Below, one piece after another: positions 24,394-32,958 of a stretch of DNA of 48,100 nucleotides. Position numbers and translations under genes: made by a program. The notes under the pieces were generated by a model. That model did not search any database, was not told the origin of the DNA, and worked only from the letters and a program-made list of their open reading frames with translations. The DNA comes from Marivita sp. (lineage in GTDB: Bacteria > Pseudomonadota > Alphaproteobacteria > Rhodobacterales > Rhodobacteraceae). Numbering within the stretch: position 1 is the stretch's first letter; each line of letters starts with the position of its first letter. Location: NCBI RefSeq assembly GCF_020055635.1, contig NZ_JAIPUT010000033.1, positions 1 to 48,100 on the forward strand, in the 5' to 3' direction.

Positions 24394-25430
24394 AGCGCCG
24401 CTTCGATCTGCCCCGCGACCCGGTCAAGATGCGCCGGCGACAATCCATCGGTCTCGACCCGTGCCCTGACCGCCGGCGCCATCGCCTTCATCGACTTGGC
24501 ATAGGCCGGATCGTAGTGATCCTCCATCAAGGACCGGGTCAGGGATCGCGTGTCGCCCGCCGCACTCAGCCGGGTCCACTGCGCCACCAAGGCCTCGCCG
24601 CGATGTGCCTTCAGCGGAGCCAATTGCGCTTGCAGCGTTACCGTGTCCGACAGGATGTCGTCATAGGCCCGCAGCAGGTAGTCCGTGCGCGCCTCCAGAG
24701 GTGCCGCAACCTCGATCCACGGGGCGATCTTCATCGCCTCCCAAAGCGATGGCGGCAACAGGATCTGCCCGATCTTGCTGCTTTCCGCCTCGACGATCAC
24801 CGGGCGCGTCGGATCAAGGCGGCACAATTGCCCGGCCAAGGCGCTTTCGAACGCCTTTTGCGCCGGTTGATCCCCCATCGACCCCAAGAGCGACCCGCGG
24901 TGGTTCGCCAGCCCTTCGAGGTCGATCACCTGCACGCCGCGCTCCGCCAGCAGCGGCAGCAGTTCGGTTTTGGCGGTCCCGGTATACCCGCCCAGTTGCA
25001 CGAACCGAAACGGCAGGGGATTGCGATGCAGCATGTCCACGACCATGCGCCGATAGGTCTTGTATCCGCCTTTGATCACGTCCGACCGCCAGCCGATTTC
25101 GCCCAGCAGCCACGCGAACGACCCGGACCGCTGCCCGCCGCGCCAGCAATAGACCAGCGGCTTCCACGCTCCGTCATGATGTGACAGGGACGTTTCGATA
25201 TGGTTGGCCGCGTTGCGAAACACCAGGGCCGCGCCCAGCTTGCGGGCATCGAACGGGCTGACTTGCTTGTAGATCGTGCCTACGCGCGCGCGTTCCTCGT
25301 TGTCCAGAACCGGCAGGTTGATCGCGCCGGGCACATGGTCTTCGGCGTATTCCGCCGGGCTGCGCACGTCGATCACGGTATCGAACCCGTGGTCCAGCAG
25401 GTCAGGCAGCGTGGTCGGGGTCAGCGGCAT
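24375..25430 (-). CDS. mnmH: tRNA 2-selenouridine synthase MnmH (SelU/YbbB)
   Basis: 351 residues. The N-terminal rhodanese domain carries the catalytic cysteine C95 in YCWRGGQRSGS. A P-loop domain follows with GYTGTAKT at 148-155, where alanine stands at the usual glycine before the lysine. It replaces sulfur by selenium in the wobble uridine of some tRNAs, using selenophosphate from SelD, whose gene faces it and overlaps its end. It begins only 7 bases after the pqiC stop, so it seems to ride on the pqi transcript. No selA or selB is seen, so the local purpose of SelD may be tRNA modification. Confidence 0.95.
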   Translation of the reverse strand: MPLTPTTLPDLLDHGFDTVIDVRSPAEYAEDHVPGAINLPVLDNEERARVGTIYKQVSPFDARKLGAALVFRNAANHIETSLSHHDGAWKPLVYCWRGGQRSGSFAWLLGEIGWRSDVIKGGYKTYRRMVVDMLHRNPLPFRFVQLGGYTGTAKTELLPLLAERGVQVIDLEGLANHRGSLLGSMGDQPAQKAFESALAGQLCRLDPTRPVIVEAESSKIGQILLPPSLWEAMKIAPWIEVAAPLEARTDYLLRAYDDILSDTVTLQAQLAPLKAHRGEALVAQWTRLSAAGDTRSLTRSLMEDHYDPAYAKSMKAMAPAVRARVETDGLSPAHLDRVAGQIEAALQAMET

Positions 25431-25437
25431 GGCAGGG

Positions 25438-26013
25438 TCAGCGCAAGAGCCCGATCAAGTCGTCCGACAGCGCAGCAAGCGCCCGGCCCTGTGCCTCGGT
25501 CACGGCCGTGGCGGATATCTCGGTGATCGGAACCGCGACACGGAACCGTTCGACCCGCTCGCGGGGGTTTCCTTCGACGGCGCTCACCGCCGCCTGCCCG
25601 GTGATCTCGAACACGCCGCTGACATTCGCCAGCATCTTGTCGATCCGAATGTCCAGCCGCGCCGACGGGCCGTCGCGCAAAGGCCAGGGCTCTGCGGCGA
25701 CCGTGGCCGTGCTGCGCTCGTCGAGCAATTGCGCCAGCGTCCCGGTCACCGCGCGCTCTGGGTCATCCGCCCATTCCGCGTTTCCGATCGGGCGCAATCC
25801 TCCATCCGCCTCGCGCACGAGGATCGACGTGCCCGAGGCGTGGGTCGGCAGCGACACATCGCGCAGTTCGACGGTCCGCACGGACACCCGGGTCTCGGCG
25901 CCTGTAGTCACCGGGGGCGAATCGATGAGGTAGCGGGCGCTTTCACCGGTGCCGCAGGCGGCCAGGGGAAGAGCGATCGCGATCAGGGTGCTGCGCCAAG
26001 TCACTTGGGTCAT
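25438..26013 (-). CDS. pqiC: PqiC-like outer-membrane lipoprotein
   Basis: 191 residues with a lipoprotein signal ending in the lipobox LAAC (C20). A domain of the ABC-transport auxiliary (DUF330/PqiC) type follows: YLIDSPPV near the N-terminus, WADDPERAVTGTLAQLLDE, and a C-terminal helix AQGRALAALSDDLIGLL. In E. coli PqiC is an outer-membrane ring that receives the PqiB needle. The gene is 16 bases downstream of the MCE gene. There is no aspartate at +2, so outer-membrane sorting is expected. Confidence 0.87.
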   Translation of the reverse strand: MTQVTWRSTLIAIALPLAACGTGESARYLIDSPPVTTGAETRVSVRTVELRDVSLPTHASGTSILVREADGGLRPIGNAEWADDPERAVTGTLAQLLDERSTATVAAEPWPLRDGPSARLDIRIDKMLANVSGVFEITGQAAVSAVEGNPRERVERFRVAVPITEISATAVTEAQGRALAALSDDLIGLLR

Positions 26014-26029
26014 GGTCTCTTGTCCTTCC

Positions 26030-28483
26030 TCAGCGTCCGAAAATCAGGGAATTCGGGCTGCGTTCGATTTCGCGGGCAAGCTCGGAGATCGCCCTCGCCG
26101 CGTTCTGCACCTCGCGCAGCGCCGACAATGTCTGCGTGTTGAAATCGGACCGCTCGCCGTAAGATTGCACGACGGTTTCGGTCTCGGCCACCAGACGTTC
26201 AAGCCGCGCGGTCAATTGCGGCAGGTCTTCCACCGAGTCCGCGACCGAGCCGGCGGCGTCCGACGCGGATTGCAGCGTGGCATTCAGATTTTCGACCACG
26301 CCGCCCTCGCGCAGTTCGGTCAAGGCCAGCCGCATCTCGGTCAGCGCATCATTGAGGGTGCCGGGCAATTCCAGCGTGTCTTCGCTGCCGACCAGCGCAT
26401 CCACCCGATTCAACGTGCCGGTCGCGCTATCGACCAGTGCCTGCAACTCCAGCTGGTTGGCGGTCGCCGCCACGGCCTCGAGCTCGGCCAGAAGCCCGGG
26501 GATGTCGGTCTCGGTGATCTGGCGCAGGTTCGCGGTGAGCGCGGGTGCATCCTGTGCCGCCACCGTGACATCCGCCATCGCCCTGTCGAGATTGCGCAGC
26601 GACGATCCCAGCGCCTGCACCGCGCCTTCGGCCTGCACATCCGCCACCACCTGGCGCACATCGGCAATCGCCGCTGTCACCGCTTCGGGAATGCCCTGCA
26701 CGGCCTCTTGCGCAATCAGCGCGTCGATGGTGTTCAACGTCTGCGTCGCGCTTGTCACCAACTCCTCTAGCTGCAGGTCCTGCGCGGTCTGCGCCACGCC
26801 CTGCAATTCGGCCAACACCGCCGGGATGTCTTCGTCGGTCAGCCTGGTCAGGTTCTGCGTCAGCGCAGGCGCCGATTTCGACGCCTCGTTGATCCCGACC
26901 ATCGCCTCGTCAAGACGGGCCAGCGCACTGTTCAGAGACTCGACCGCACCGCCTTCGCGCACCTCGGCCACCAAAGCGGTCAGGTCATTTACCGCCGCTT
27001 CGATCTGCGCCGGAATGGACTGGATCGCCTCGCTGCCAACAAGCGCGCGGGTGTCATCCAACAGCGCCACAGCCGATCCCGGTACGCGCTGAAGGTCCTC
27101 GTTGCGGGCCAGCCGCTCGAAGGATTCCATCAGGTCGATCGCCTGCTGCATGACTTCCTCGATCGGCAGGGCATTGATCCGCTCGAGAACGCCTTCGGCA
27201 GTGGCGGTGAAATCCGACAGGTTCGACTCGACGCTGGGCAGGCGCGGCGCTTCGCCCTCGACCTCTTCAAGCGTCTGGCTGGGCACGTCATCGAGCACCA
27301 CGAGTTCGATCCGCAGATCGCTGCTCAGCAGGCTTTGGGTCGCCAGGCGCGCGCGCATGCCGGTCTGAACGGCGAAGCGGAAGAACTCCACAGTCTCGTC
27401 TGTGTCCGCGTCGGCAGGCAGCCCCATGCGCTGCGGATCGATCGACACATCCGCGATCAGGGACAGCGCCGGGCCAAAATCAGCCTCCTGCACGCGCGAG
27501 CGCAAGCCGGTGACCACACCGACATCCAGACCCTGATAGGTCACGTCATCCCCCGGCTCGAGCCCGGCGACGGATTCGTCGAACACGACCGTGAAGGGCA
27601 CACCCCGCGCGGTGCCGCGCACCAGCCGATTGCGTCTCGCCTCGTCCTCGTCGGGATAAAGCGAGAAGACATAGCCCGGTGTCAGCGGTTCGCCGTTCTC
27701 GTAGACATTGTCGAATTCGACCCCGCCGGTGACAAGCGATGCAAGGCTGTCGAAATCCACCGAGAACCCAGACGCGCCGAACGAAAGCTCGAAGCCGGAC
27801 GTGTCCCAGAACCGTGTCGCCTGATTGAGCCGGGCATCGTGCGGCGCGTCGATGAACGCATCGACCAGAACCGTCCTGCCATCGGCAGACAGGCGCGGCG
27901 TCTCGAGCCGACCGACCTCGACCCCGCGGAACAGGACCGGCGAGCCGTAGGAGATCGTCGTGCCATCGTCCGTCGCCAAGGTGATGCGCCGCCCCGGACG
28001 TCCGGGCTGGTTCACGGGTGGCGTTTCGGTGCCTTCGAATGTGCTCTCGGCGGCGCCCGGCACGTTGTCCCAGGCGCCTTCGATGTAGACACCGGACAGA
28101 ACGGTGGACAGCCCGCTGATCCCGCGCGCCGACACTTCGGGACGCACGACCCAGAACGCGGCCTCATCGTCGATATAGGGCGCCACATCGTTGTCGATCC
28201 GTGCACTGACCAGAACGCGCCCGAGATCTTCGGTGAAATTGACCTCTTCGACTGTCCCGACGACCACTTCCTTGTAGCGGATCGTCGTTTCGCCCGCGAC
28301 GACGCCGGACGCATTGCTGAACGAGATCTGGATCAGTTCGCCGCGGTCGGCAAAGCTCTGCCACGCGATGCCCAGCGAGATGACCAGCGCCAGGAAGGGC
28401 ACCAGCCAGACCAGGGACAGGTTCCTGAAGCGCGACTTGCGCGGCTCGGTCACGTTCATGTCGGCAGGTTCGGGAGTACTCAA
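26030..28483 (-). CDS. pqiB: PqiB-like MCE protein with extended needle
   Basis: 817 residues (E. coli PqiB is about 546). One N-terminal helix (23-41) anchors it in the inner membrane. Three MCE domains lie at about 45-125, 160-235 and 290-400, then a long helical region (about 415-817). Within that, three copies of a 108-residue unit are visible. It should form a hexameric tunnel carrying lipids across the periplasm. The start is TTG at 28483, overlapping the upstream stop (TTGA) with AAGGA upstream; an ATG at 28459 lacks a ribosome site. Confidence 0.93.
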   Translation of the reverse strand: MSTPEPADMNVTEPRKSRFRNLSLVWLVPFLALVISLGIAWQSFADRGELIQISFSNASGVVAGETTIRYKEVVVGTVEEVNFTEDLGRVLVSARIDNDVAPYIDDEAAFWVVRPEVSARGISGLSTVLSGVYIEGAWDNVPGAAESTFEGTETPPVNQPGRPGRRITLATDDGTTISYGSPVLFRGVEVGRLETPRLSADGRTVLVDAFIDAPHDARLNQATRFWDTSGFELSFGASGFSVDFDSLASLVTGGVEFDNVYENGEPLTPGYVFSLYPDEDEARRNRLVRGTARGVPFTVVFDESVAGLEPGDDVTYQGLDVGVVTGLRSRVQEADFGPALSLIADVSIDPQRMGLPADADTDETVEFFRFAVQTGMRARLATQSLLSSDLRIELVVLDDVPSQTLEEVEGEAPRLPSVESNLSDFTATAEGVLERINALPIEEVMQQAIDLMESFERLARNEDLQRVPGSAVALLDDTRALVGSEAIQSIPAQIEAAVNDLTALVAEVREGGAVESLNSALARLDEAMVGINEASKSAPALTQNLTRLTDEDIPAVLAELQGVAQTAQDLQLEELVTSATQTLNTIDALIAQEAVQGIPEAVTAAIADVRQVVADVQAEGAVQALGSSLRNLDRAMADVTVAAQDAPALTANLRQITETDIPGLLAELEAVAATANQLELQALVDSATGTLNRVDALVGSEDTLELPGTLNDALTEMRLALTELREGGVVENLNATLQSASDAAGSVADSVEDLPQLTARLERLVAETETVVQSYGERSDFNTQTLSALREVQNAARAISELAREIERSPNSLIFGR
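26093..27064 (-). repeat. Three 108-residue repeats inside PqiB
   Basis: Residues about 474-797 of the MCE protein. The marker GGAV/EGAV/GGVV recurs at 511, 619 and 727; APALT/APALT/LPQLT at 538, 646 and 754; DALVGSE-type motifs open units 2 and 3. The spacing is exactly 108 in each case. Copies are diverged at protein level, so the duplication is old and presumably selected. Confidence 0.85.
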
Positions 28484-29115
28484 ACCGGTTTTCCTTCGCT
28501 CGGGGCATCCCAGATCAGCCTGGGGTCGAAGCTATTGGCGGAAATCATGGTGAATGCAACCGAAAGCGCAAAGCTGATGGCCGCGATGCCAGGATTGATC
28601 GTTGCCACGAAGTTCAGCTGCACGAGCGCCGACAGGATGGCCACCACAAACACGTCGATCATAGACCAACGCCCGATAAACTCGACAAATTCATACAGGT
28701 GGAAATGGCTCGATGTTCCGGGTTTTCCACTCTGGACCCGCAAGGCCAGGTAGGCGATCGCGATGAACTTGCTCACCGGGATGATGACCGAGGCCACGAA
28801 CACGATGAGCGCGACCACGAAGGAGCCGTGGTCGATCAGGTCGAACACACCGCCGACAATTGTGCTTTCCTGGGTGCGTCCGAGGGTCGAAGTGCGCAGC
28901 ATCGGATACACGTTTGCCGGGATATAGACGACGATGCCCGCAAAGAGCCACGCCCAGACCCGTTGCAGGCTGGCCGTGTCCCGGCTGACCAAGGCCGAAC
29001 CGCAGACATCGCAGGTTGTCTTGTCGCGCGGATGGACATGCCCGCATTCGGCACATCCCACCAGCCCGGCCGCGCGCGCGGTCAGGACGGGCTGCGCGCG
29101 TTCAGCGTTTGCCAT
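28480..29115 (-). CDS. pqiA: PqiA-like membrane protein, second half
   Basis: 211 residues. A zinc-ribbon-like N-terminus with C21/C24 and C35/C38 is followed by four membrane helices in the PqiA pattern (YIPANVYPMLRTSTLG, then VGGVFDLIDHGSFVVALIVF, SKFIAIAYL and FIGRWSMIDVFVV). In E. coli PqiA one protein of about 417 residues contains two such domains; here each domain has its own gene. The start at 29115 lies 34 bases inside the first half. It probably works with PqiB in lipid transport through the envelope. Confidence 0.9.
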   Translation of the reverse strand: MANAERAQPVLTARAAGLVGCAECGHVHPRDKTTCDVCGSALVSRDTASLQRVWAWLFAGIVVYIPANVYPMLRTSTLGRTQESTIVGGVFDLIDHGSFVVALIVFVASVIIPVSKFIAIAYLALRVQSGKPGTSSHFHLYEFVEFIGRWSMIDVFVVAILSALVQLNFVATINPGIAAISFALSVAFTMISANSFDPRLIWDAPSEGKPV

Positions 29116-29705
29116 ACCGTCACCCGACACATGAAATTGTCCTTGAGGGCCGTGATGATCACGAGCCCGACGAAGGCCCAGAACGCCGGCCCCAGCGTCA
29201 CCTGGGCCAATCCGGCCACCTTGACCAGCGCAACCGCCACCCCGATGATGAATATCTCGGCCATCGCCCAGGGGCGGATCGCCTCGGCCAGCCTGAAGGC
29301 CACTTTCGCCCGCCGCGCCGGTTCCCAGCCCAGCGCCATGGGTGCGAACACGTAGATCAGCGCCAGGAAACGCGTGACCGGCAGCACCACGATCAGCGCC
29401 GCGACCGCAAAGGACAAGGGAAGCATCAACCCTTCGGAAAAGGCGAGGATCGCATCGAAGACCGAGCTCTTGCGCCCCAAGCCCTGAACGCTCAGTTCGA
29501 GGAAGGGAAAGAACACGGCCGCCACCATCAGGATCAGCGCCGTGACCGACAGCATCACGATCCGCGTCATCGCCTGCCGGCGGGGGGCCATCAGGACAGT
29601 GCCACAGCGCACGCATCTTGCCTGGGCACCGGTTGCCAGATCGGGCACGCGATGAAGGACGTCGCATTTCGGGCAGGCGATCATGTCTGACAGCGAGTCG
29701 GTCAT
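29082..29705 (-). CDS. pqiA: PqiA-like membrane protein, first half
   Basis: 207 residues from the ATG at 29705. C11/C14 and C31/C34 form the N-terminal zinc-ribbon-like motif, then four helices follow (about 50-72, 95-125, 150-165, 172-192) in the PqiA pattern. It is the first gene of pqiA1-pqiA2-pqiB-pqiC-mnmH. A later ATG at 29684 (MIACPKC) is also possible. The frame remains open upstream to 29897, but without family similarity. It differs clearly from the second half, so this is a true two-domain split and not a frameshift. Confidence 0.87.
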   Translation of the reverse strand: MTDSLSDMIACPKCDVLHRVPDLATGAQARCVRCGTVLMAPRRQAMTRIVMLSVTALILMVAAVFFPFLELSVQGLGRKSSVFDAILAFSEGLMLPLSFAVAALIVVLPVTRFLALIYVFAPMALGWEPARRAKVAFRLAEAIRPWAMAEIFIIGVAVALVKVAGLAQVTLGPAFWAFVGLVIITALKDNFMCRVTVWQTLNARSPS

Positions 29706-29992
29706 TCCGGGGTGATACTTGATCCTTGGCGCAGGGAACAGCCGATTGCCGGACGAACCGGTCACAGGCCCGGCATGAAACCCTCGCATGACCGCACAAC
29801 AGGCAAGCCGAAACGCAGCGTCATTCGCGCTTTCACCCCAGCGCAACGGCGTATAGGCTTTGCTCGAGCTTCGGCTCGACGTCTTTCGGCCTGCCAAAAG
29901 ATACCGGTCGGAAGATACGGGCCGGAAGCCGGGTCAGGAGTTCTCGTCTTGTCCGCAATGAAAAAACGACCTCTTTCAGGGAGACCAAACCA
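29706..29992. other. Divergent gap between pqi and cho operons
   Basis: 287 bases without a supported gene. It contains a stem TCGAGC-TTCG-GCTCGA (29874-29889) with a UUCG-type loop but no T-run, and a loose direct repeat (CGGTCGGAAG at about 29908, GGGCCGGAAG at about 29922). Promoters for both directions must lie here; none could be fixed by eye. Confidence 0.5.
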
Positions 29993-30910
29993 ATGATGAA
30001 ATCCTCACTTTCCATCCTGGCGATCTGTGCCGCCGGTGCCGCTGCGGCTGATTGCGACACGATCGTCTTCTCCGACGTGGGTTGGACCGACATCACCGCA
30101 ACGACCGCTGCCACCACGACCGTGCTCGACGCGCTTGGCTATGAGACCGACATCAAGGTGCTGTCCGTGCCGGTGACCTATACCGCGCTTGCCGAGGGCG
30201 ATGTGGACGTGTTCCTGGGCAACTGGATGCCGACGATGGAAGCCGACATCGCGCCCTACCGCGAGGCCGGAACCGTCGATACCGTGCGCGCGAACCTCGA
30301 AGGCGCGAAATACACGCTGGCCACCAACAAGGCCGGGGCCGATCTGGGCATCACCAGCTTTGACGCCATCGCCGAGCAGCGAGACGCGCTGGACGCAGAG
30401 ATCTACGGCATCGAGCCGGGCAATGACGGCAACCGCCTGATCATGGACATGATCGACGCGGACGCCTTCGGGCTTGAGGGCTTCGACGTGGTCGAAAGCT
30501 CGGAACAGGGGATGCTGGCGCAGGTCGCACGCGCCGATGACCGCGGCGAGCCGGTGGTCTTCCTTGGCTGGGAGCCGCACCCGATGAACGCGAATTTCGA
30601 CATGACCTACCTGACCGGCGGCGATGACTGGTTCGGGCCGAACCTCGGCGGCGCGACCGTCTACACCAACACCACCGCCGGATTCGTCGAGGAATGCCCC
30701 AATGTCGGCACGTTTCTCAACAACCTCGAGTTCTCGCTCGCCATGGAAAACCAGATCATGGGCGCGATCCTGAATGACGGGGAAGAGGCGCGCGACGCGG
30801 CCGAAGCCTGGCTGCAAGAGAACCCGGACGCCTGGCAGAACTGGCTCGACGGCGTGACCACGAAGGATGGCGGCGATGCCGTCGCGGCGGTGGAAGCCGC
30901 GCTTCAGTAA
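29993..30910 (+). CDS. choX: Choline ABC transporter substrate-binding protein ChoX
   Basis: 305 residues with a signal peptide (MMKSSLSILAICAAGAAAAD). The residues that box the quaternary ammonium in Sinorhizobium ChoX (W43, W90, Y119, W205) and those binding the hydroxyl (D45, N156) all have counterparts here at a constant offset of 12: W31, W78, Y107, W193, D33 and N144. High-affinity choline binding is therefore well supported. GGGAG precedes the ATG. It is the first gene of choXWV and is followed by a hairpin. Confidence 0.95.
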   Translation: MMKSSLSILAICAAGAAAADCDTIVFSDVGWTDITATTAATTTVLDALGYETDIKVLSVPVTYTALAEGDVDVFLGNWMPTMEADIAPYREAGTVDTVRANLEGAKYTLATNKAGADLGITSFDAIAEQRDALDAEIYGIEPGNDGNRLIMDMIDADAFGLEGFDVVESSEQGMLAQVARADDRGEPVVFLGWEPHPMNANFDMTYLTGGDDWFGPNLGGATVYTNTTAGFVEECPNVGTFLNNLEFSLAMENQIMGAILNDGEEARDAAEAWLQENPDAWQNWLDGVTTKDGGDAVAAVEAALQ

Positions 30911-30918
30911 CCGGAACG

Positions 30919-30937
30919 GGGCGGCTTCGGGCCGCCC
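30919..30937 (+). terminator. Hairpin between choX and choW
   Basis: GGGCGGC-N5-GCCGCCC followed by TTTCC, 8 bases after the choX stop. It is probably a partial terminator that keeps ChoX above ChoW and ChoV. Confidence 0.7.
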
Positions 30938-30964
30938 TTTCCTTAGGCGTCTTGGGGACAGCGG

Positions 30965-31801
30965 ATGGACTGGCTGACAGAGAACAAGATCCCGGTCGGG
31001 GAAATCGCCGGGAATGCCTTTGACTGGCTCGAGAGCAACGGGTCGTTCTTTTTCGACGCTCTGTCGGATGCTCTGGAAGGCATGATCGACGGTTTCCTGT
31101 GGCTGCTGCAAACGCCCCACCCGCTGGTGATCGTCGGGCTGTTCGTGGCGCTGACATACTATCTGCAACGCAGTTGGAAAGTCGCGCTGTTCGTGGCGCT
31201 CGGGTTCCTGTTCATCATCAATCAGGGCTATTGGGAGGAAACGACCGAAAGCCTCACACTGGTGCTGTCGGCCTGTGTCGTCTGCATGGGCGTCGGCGTG
31301 CCCATCGGCATCGCGGTGGCGCACCGGCCCAAGCTCTATGCGTGGATGCGGCCGGTTCTGGACCTGATGCAGACCTTGCCGACCTTCGTCTATCTTATTC
31401 CGGCGATCGTGTTCTTCGGCATCGGCATGGTGCCGGGCCTGATCGCCACGGTGATCTTCGTGTTGCCCGCGCCGATCCGCCTGACCCATCTCGGGGTCAG
31501 TTCCACCCCCACCCCGCTGATCGAGGCGGCAGAGGCGTTCGGGGCCACCAAGTCGCAATTGCTGTGGAAGGTCGAACTGCCCTCGGCGCTGCCGCAGATC
31601 ATGACCGGGTTGAATCAGACGATCATGCTGTCGCTGTCGATGGTGGTGATCGCGGCGCTTGTGGGCGCCGACGGGCTGGGTGTGCCGGTCGTCCGGGCAC
31701 TCAATCAGGTGAACACCGCGCGGGGTTTCGAGAGCGGGTTCGTGATCGTCGTGGTGGCGATCATCCTTGACCGCATGCTGCGGATGGAGCGCCGAAAATG
31801 A
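30965..31801 (+). CDS. choW: Choline ABC transporter permease ChoW
   Basis: 278 residues with about six helices in the ProW/OpuAB permease pattern, including VFFGIGMVPGLIATVIFVLPAPIRL and the EAA loop EAAEAFGATKSQLLWKVELP. It moves choline across the inner membrane with ChoV. Its stop overlaps the ChoV start (ATGA, 31798-31801). The start at 30965 follows CTTGGGGACAG; ribosome binding looks weak. Confidence 0.93.
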   Translation: MDWLTENKIPVGEIAGNAFDWLESNGSFFFDALSDALEGMIDGFLWLLQTPHPLVIVGLFVALTYYLQRSWKVALFVALGFLFIINQGYWEETTESLTLVLSACVVCMGVGVPIGIAVAHRPKLYAWMRPVLDLMQTLPTFVYLIPAIVFFGIGMVPGLIATVIFVLPAPIRLTHLGVSSTPTPLIEAAEAFGATKSQLLWKVELPSALPQIMTGLNQTIMLSLSMVVIAALVGADGLGVPVVRALNQVNTARGFESGFVIVVVAIILDRMLRMERRK

Positions 31802-32850
31802 GCGATACCCGTGTCGAATTCGACAATGTTTCCATCGTCTTTGGCGACAGGCCCCAGGCCGCGCTGCCCTTGATGGATGCCGGACAGGACCGGGGGCAGA
31901 TCCAGCGCGACACCGGACAGGTGCTGGGTGTGCATGATTGTTCGCTGACCGTGGCGAAAGGCGAGATCCTTGTCCTGATGGGGCTTTCGGGGTCGGGCAA
32001 GTCCACGCTCTTGCGGGCGGTGAACGGGCTCAACCCGGTGGCCCGGGGCTGTGTGCGGGTGCATGACGGGACGGGTCTCGTCGACGTGACCCATGCCAGC
32101 GCCGAAGTCTTGCGCGACATGCGGTTGCGCCATGTGGCGATGGTTTTTCAGCAGTTCGGCCTTTTGCCGTGGCGGTCCGTGCGCGAAAACGTCGGGCTGG
32201 GCCTTGAGTTGGGGGGCCAGTCCAAGGCGGACCGAAATGCGCAGGTCGAGAAACAGCTGGCCCTTGTCGGGTTGACCGATTGGGCCGATCGCAAGGTGGC
32301 CGAACTGTCGGGCGGGATGCAGCAGCGCGTCGGGCTGGCCCGCGCCTTTGCCACGGATGCGCCGATCCTGCTGATGGACGAACCGTTCTCGGCGCTTGAT
32401 CCGCTGATCCGGACCAAGTTGCAGGACGAGTTGCTGGAACTGCAACAGCGCCTGAAACGCACGATCATCTTTGTGAGCCACGATCTCGACGAGGCGTTCA
32501 AGATCGGCAACCGCATCGCCATCATGGAAGGCGGGCGGATCGTGCAATGCGGCACCCCGCAAGAGATTTTCCGCAACCCCTCCAACGATTACGTGGCCGA
32601 TTTCGTGCAGCATATGAACCCGCTGGGCGTTCTGCGCGCCCGGGACGTGATGCGCGCGGGATCACCCGCCGCAGGAGCGATGACCGTCGATGCCGATGCG
32701 CGGGTGCAGGAGGTGATGACCACCCTCGTGAGCAGCGATATCGACCTTGCGGTGGTCGACGGCGGCACACCCGTCGGGGTGATCGGCAAGAACGATGTGC
32801 TGGCCTACCTGTCGGATCCGACCGGGTCGGCAACGCCACCGCAGGTCTAG
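31798..32850 (+). CDS. choV: Choline ABC transporter ATPase ChoV
   Basis: 350 residues. Walker A GLSGSGKST 62-70, signature SGGMQQR 171-177 and Walker B ILLMDEP 190-196 are present, as is the insert of about 40 residues before the first strand (20-45) typical of ChoV/ProV. A short CBS-like C-terminal region follows (about 283-340, with VDADARVQEVMTTLV and GVIGKNDVLAYL). It powers ChoX-ChoW. No betA, betB, betC or betI is near, so choline breakdown is encoded elsewhere. Confidence 0.94.
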   Translation: MSDTRVEFDNVSIVFGDRPQAALPLMDAGQDRGQIQRDTGQVLGVHDCSLTVAKGEILVLMGLSGSGKSTLLRAVNGLNPVARGCVRVHDGTGLVDVTHASAEVLRDMRLRHVAMVFQQFGLLPWRSVRENVGLGLELGGQSKADRNAQVEKQLALVGLTDWADRKVAELSGGMQQRVGLARAFATDAPILLMDEPFSALDPLIRTKLQDELLELQQRLKRTIIFVSHDLDEAFKIGNRIAIMEGGRIVQCGTPQEIFRNPSNDYVADFVQHMNPLGVLRARDVMRAGSPAAGAMTVDADARVQEVMTTLVSSDIDLAVVDGGTPVGVIGKNDVLAYLSDPTGSATPPQV

Positions 32851-32903
32851 GAGGGGGCTTGCCGGAAAAGTTGCGCGCGGCGTACATTTTTCCACACGGC
32901 CCC

Positions 32904-32931
32904 TTGTTACGTATTCCATTTTTGCTATATG
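32904..32931 (+). promoter_or_regulatory. Possible sigma-70-type promoter of the sulfur cassette
   Basis: TTGTTA (32904-32909), 16 bases, TATATG (32926-32931), 28 bases before the metallo-beta-lactamase start. The stretch is AT-rich against its surroundings. No clear SqrR/BigR-type inverted repeat was found. Confidence 0.4.
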
Positions 32932-32958
32932 TCTGTCCAGACCAAGGAGAGTTGAAAG

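Noticed and set aside
29115-29799. Long N-terminal extension of the second PqiA half (reading from 29799)
   Set aside because: That stretch overlaps the first PqiA half in another frame and shows no helices or family motifs; MANAERAQ at 29115 starts the real domain.
30005-31558. A 517-codon minus-strand frame opposite choX and choW
   Set aside because: The choX ligand residues fix the coding strand; the opposite frame is a composition shadow.
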